Shown: in pieces, positions 14,046-15,118 of the stretch
Position numbering within the stretch: position 1 is the first letter of the stretch
How the letters are laid out: every line of letters begins with the position of its first letter
The notes under the pieces: generated by a model
What the model was told of the DNA's origin: nothing
What the model saw: the letters and a program-made list of their open reading frames with translations, nothing else
The model's database searches: none
Source: an uncultured Kiritimatiellota bacterium
GTDB taxonomy: Bacteria; Verrucomicrobiota; Kiritimatiellia; RFP12; UBA1067
Assembly: GCA_934675625.1 (NCBI GenBank)
Contig: CAKURH010000096.1
Coordinates: forward strand, 1-15,118
DNA: 15,118 bases
Reading direction: 5' to 3'
Program-made: the position numbers and the translations under genes

Positions 14046-14154
14046 GCAAAAACTGTCACACACAGGGCAACATGTGCAGTCGTCTGACACTTTTGAAAGG
14101 AAAGAGAGCCGGACGATTCGCGCCCAGCCCCCTTTGCCCTGCTTCTACACGACT

Positions 14155-14736
14155 TCAGTTGCGCTGGACGCGGAAGAAGCCGCCGCCCGCCTTCGCCGGG
14201 GTGACGAGGATGATGTCGCCGTCCGCCTGACCGTTGACGGGGTTCTTCGCCGCCTGCGCCTCGTTCAGGTTCGCGGGGTCTGTCCCCGCCGCGAGGTTGT
14301 ACTGCAGATACGGCACCGTGTTCGCGACCGTCACGTAGACGAGTCCACCCTCGACGCGGATGCTCTTAATCTCAGGCTGCGGCACATCCTTCGGCAGCGC
14401 CGAGACCGTCGACGCGACCGTCTCGCCCGCCCCGGCCACCGTCACAGGCGCCGTTTCGGCTTTCGCCGCCGTCCGCACCGACGCGCCCGCAATCTGTCCA
14501 ACCGCGTTCACGGCCTTGGCGCGGCCGTTCGCCGTCCCGGCGAGCGCAAACCCCGTCGAACCGGACGGCAACCAGACAAGCGCGTAACATTCGCCGTCTA
14601 GCACCTGCGTGCCGTCCTGATACCGATCTGGCCCTGTGGACGAGAACGTCAGCACAAGGTCATTCACCGCCGCGCACGCCGAGACCGACGCCGCCAACAC
14701 ACTCAAAAAGATAAGATTTTTCATATTTCGCTTCAT
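14155..14736 (-). CDS. Small secreted protein or lipoprotein, unknown function
   Basis: A 193-aa exported protein. The N-terminus (MKRNMKNLIFLSVLAASVSA) is a clear signal sequence. VSAC at 18-21 fits a lipobox with Cys21 as the lipid anchor, while cleavage after ACA is equally possible. The mature part opens with AVNDLVLTFSSTGPDRYQDG and has an ECYALVW segment; it is small-residue-rich and beta-like, ending GGGFFRVQRN. I know no function; from memory, short proteins with this kind of opening recur in Kiritimatiellae and Lentisphaerae genomes. ATG 14736 is chosen for AAAAGGA about 7 nt upstream over a TTG two codons earlier. A copy of GGGGTCTGTCCCC lies in frame and encodes Gly-Thr-Asp-Pro. 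It is a single gene; 123 bp separate it from the hydrolase gene. Confidence 0.7.
   Translation of the reverse strand: MKRNMKNLIFLSVLAASVSACAAVNDLVLTFSSTGPDRYQDGTQVLDGECYALVWLPSGSTGFALAGTANGRAKAVNAVGQIAGASVRTAAKAETAPVTVAGAGETVASTVSALPKDVPQPEIKSIRVEGGLVYVTVANTVPYLQYNLAAGTDPANLNEAQAAKNPVNGQADGDIILVTPAKAGGGFFRVQRN
14275..14287. repeat. Intragenic GGGGTCTGTCCCC palindrome in the secreted-protein gene
   Basis: The inverted orientation of the same 13-bp palindrome, relative to the gene. Read on the coding strand as GGGGACAGACCCC, it encodes Gly-Thr-Asp-Pro, a different peptide from the two GSVP copies. The frame remains open. Confidence 0.75.
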
Positions 14737-14776
14737 TTTCAATCCTTTTCTGTCGTTTTTGTTCAGATTGCCTCAC

Positions 14777-14800
14777 ACGGAGAAACGGAGGCACGGAGTT
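14777..14800. repeat. 8-bp tandem repeat ACGGAGNN
   Basis: Three head-to-tail units, acggagaa, acggaggc and acggagtt, lie at 14777-14800 upstream of the small secreted-protein gene. Similar runs of 'cacggaggcacggag' occur, from general knowledge, between genes in many bacteria. Confidence 0.5.
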
Positions 14801-14882
14801 TTGAGAATTGTCTGCGGAACTTCTTTTGTCTTGAGAGCCTCATGCGGAATTCTTGAAATGAGAATCTGTGGCGGAACTTTCT
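14801..14882. repeat. Three degenerate 27-30 bp repeats
   Basis: Three related segments are centred on GCGGAA at 14814-14819, 14844-14849 and 14871-14876. Each has TTGAGA or ATGAGA about 10-14 bp before GCGGAA and a CTT-rich stretch after it. They fill most of the gap between the secreted-protein gene and the PEP-CTERM tail. I see no gene or clear terminator there. Confidence 0.4.
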
Positions 14883-15074
14883 CAGACGACCTTCTGCTTG
14901 CGACGCAACGCGAGCATGGCAAAGCCAAGGAGCGTCAGCAACCCGCCCGTCGGTTCGGGGATGAGCTGCGACGCGCCGACCGTGAACGGCGACGCACCCG
15001 CCAGATCCCCAGCCGAGAAGATGTTGTTCAGCACAAAAAGGGTCAGACCCGAATGCCGCTAACTTAAGGCTCAT
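14882..15074 (-). pseudogene. Broken PEP-CTERM protein gene (start and tail out of frame)
   Basis: Frame ending at TGA 14882-14884 encodes a textbook PEP-CTERM sorting tail: IPEPTGGLLTLLGFAMLALR followed by RKQKVV, i.e. the PEP motif, a transmembrane helix and a basic end. Such tails direct exported proteins to exosortase for processing at the envelope. Only about 57 codons are open upstream before TAG at 15059-15061, too few for a functional member. A strong AGGAGG (15079-15084) precedes ATG 15072-15074, but that start is in another frame and yields an unconvincing arginine-rich peptide. The junction between start and tail contains the palindrome gggtcagaccc (15040-15050). This looks like a gene whose body was deleted and replaced by a small repeat, or an assembly misjoin near the window edge. 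The PEP-CTERM call is firm; the pseudogene call is inferred. Confidence 0.65.
15040..15068. repeat. GGGTCAGACCC palindrome with flank, at the broken gene
   Basis: GGGTCAGACCC (15040-15050) is an almost perfect 11-bp inverted repeat, related to but distinct from the GGGGACAGACCCC copies elsewhere. It is followed by gaatgccgctaacttaag up to 15068. It begins just after the start codon of the PEP-CTERM remnant and carries the in-frame stop, so it may mark an insertion or recombination junction. Confidence 0.45.
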
Positions 15075-15118
15075 TTGACCTCCTCGGACGCGTATTCTCC
15101 GCGCGGTTTTGTCAACAG

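Noticed and set aside
14763..15074. A 103-aa gene starting at the well-placed ATG 15074
   Set aside because: Despite the good ribosome-binding site, the product is Arg/His-rich, runs through the intergenic repeats, and is antiparallel in composition to the true PEP-CTERM frame. I treat the ATG as a remnant start.
1..15118. tRNA, rRNA, transposase or integrase genes marking a genomic island
   Set aside because: None could be seen on either strand, so island status of the T3SS locus cannot be argued from this window.

Overview
The window is GC-rich, and every gene I can support is on the minus strand, so it reads from right to left. It suggests a Gram-negative, PVC-type bacterium, most likely Kiritimatiellota, Lentisphaerota or a Verrucomicrobia relative. 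The reasons are a TonB-dependent outer-membrane receptor, a PEP-CTERM sorting tail (PEP, hydrophobic stretch, RRK), a type III secretion (T3SS) translocon locus, and dispersed GC-rich palindromes and short intergenic repeats. The phylum is an inference; no rRNA or other phylogenetic marker except trmD is present.

Right part (about 15.1 to 8.3 kb). The right edge holds a broken PEP-CTERM gene (14882-15074) and a small secreted protein (14155-14736). A good promoter (extended -10 at 14040-14045) then starts a tightly packed four-gene run: an SGNH/GDSL hydrolase, an SLC6-type Na+:amino-acid symporter, trmD, and a siderophore-type TonB-dependent receptor. Spacings are 21 bp, a 14-bp overlap and 8 bp, so these are probably one operon. 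A housekeeping tRNA methyltransferase between a symporter and an outer-membrane receptor is odd.

Left part (about 8.26 to 0.25 kb). A perfect -10 hexamer (8259-8264), a 27-codon leader ORF and overlapping hairpins precede eight co-directional genes: a 320-aa coiled-coil protein, an LcrH/SycD-class TPR chaperone, a SctE/IpaB/YopB-like translocator with long hydrophobic segments, a SctB/IpaC/SipC-like translocator with a very long coiled-coil region, a 179-aa coiled-coil protein (possibly EspA/SseB-like), a CesT-type chaperone, a 746-aa candidate effector, and a second CesT-type chaperone. The chaperone-SctE-SctB core makes T3SS the firm reading. The order recalls Salmonella SPI-2 (sseB-sscA-sseC-sseD-sseE-sscB-sseF) and Yersinia lcrV-lcrH-yopBD. 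The effector candidate carries motifs like those of an atypical lipid/protein-kinase fold. No basal-body, ATPase or export-gate genes lie in the window.

Repeats. A small palindrome, GGGGACAGACCCC or a close variant, occurs as a four-copy array with about 22-bp spacing at 150-229, downstream of the T3SS genes. It also occurs as single copies inside three intact reading frames (8086-8098, 13357-13369, 14275-14287), with a related palindrome at the broken PEP-CTERM gene. No tRNA, rRNA, CRISPR array, transposase or convincing Rho-independent terminator was found.
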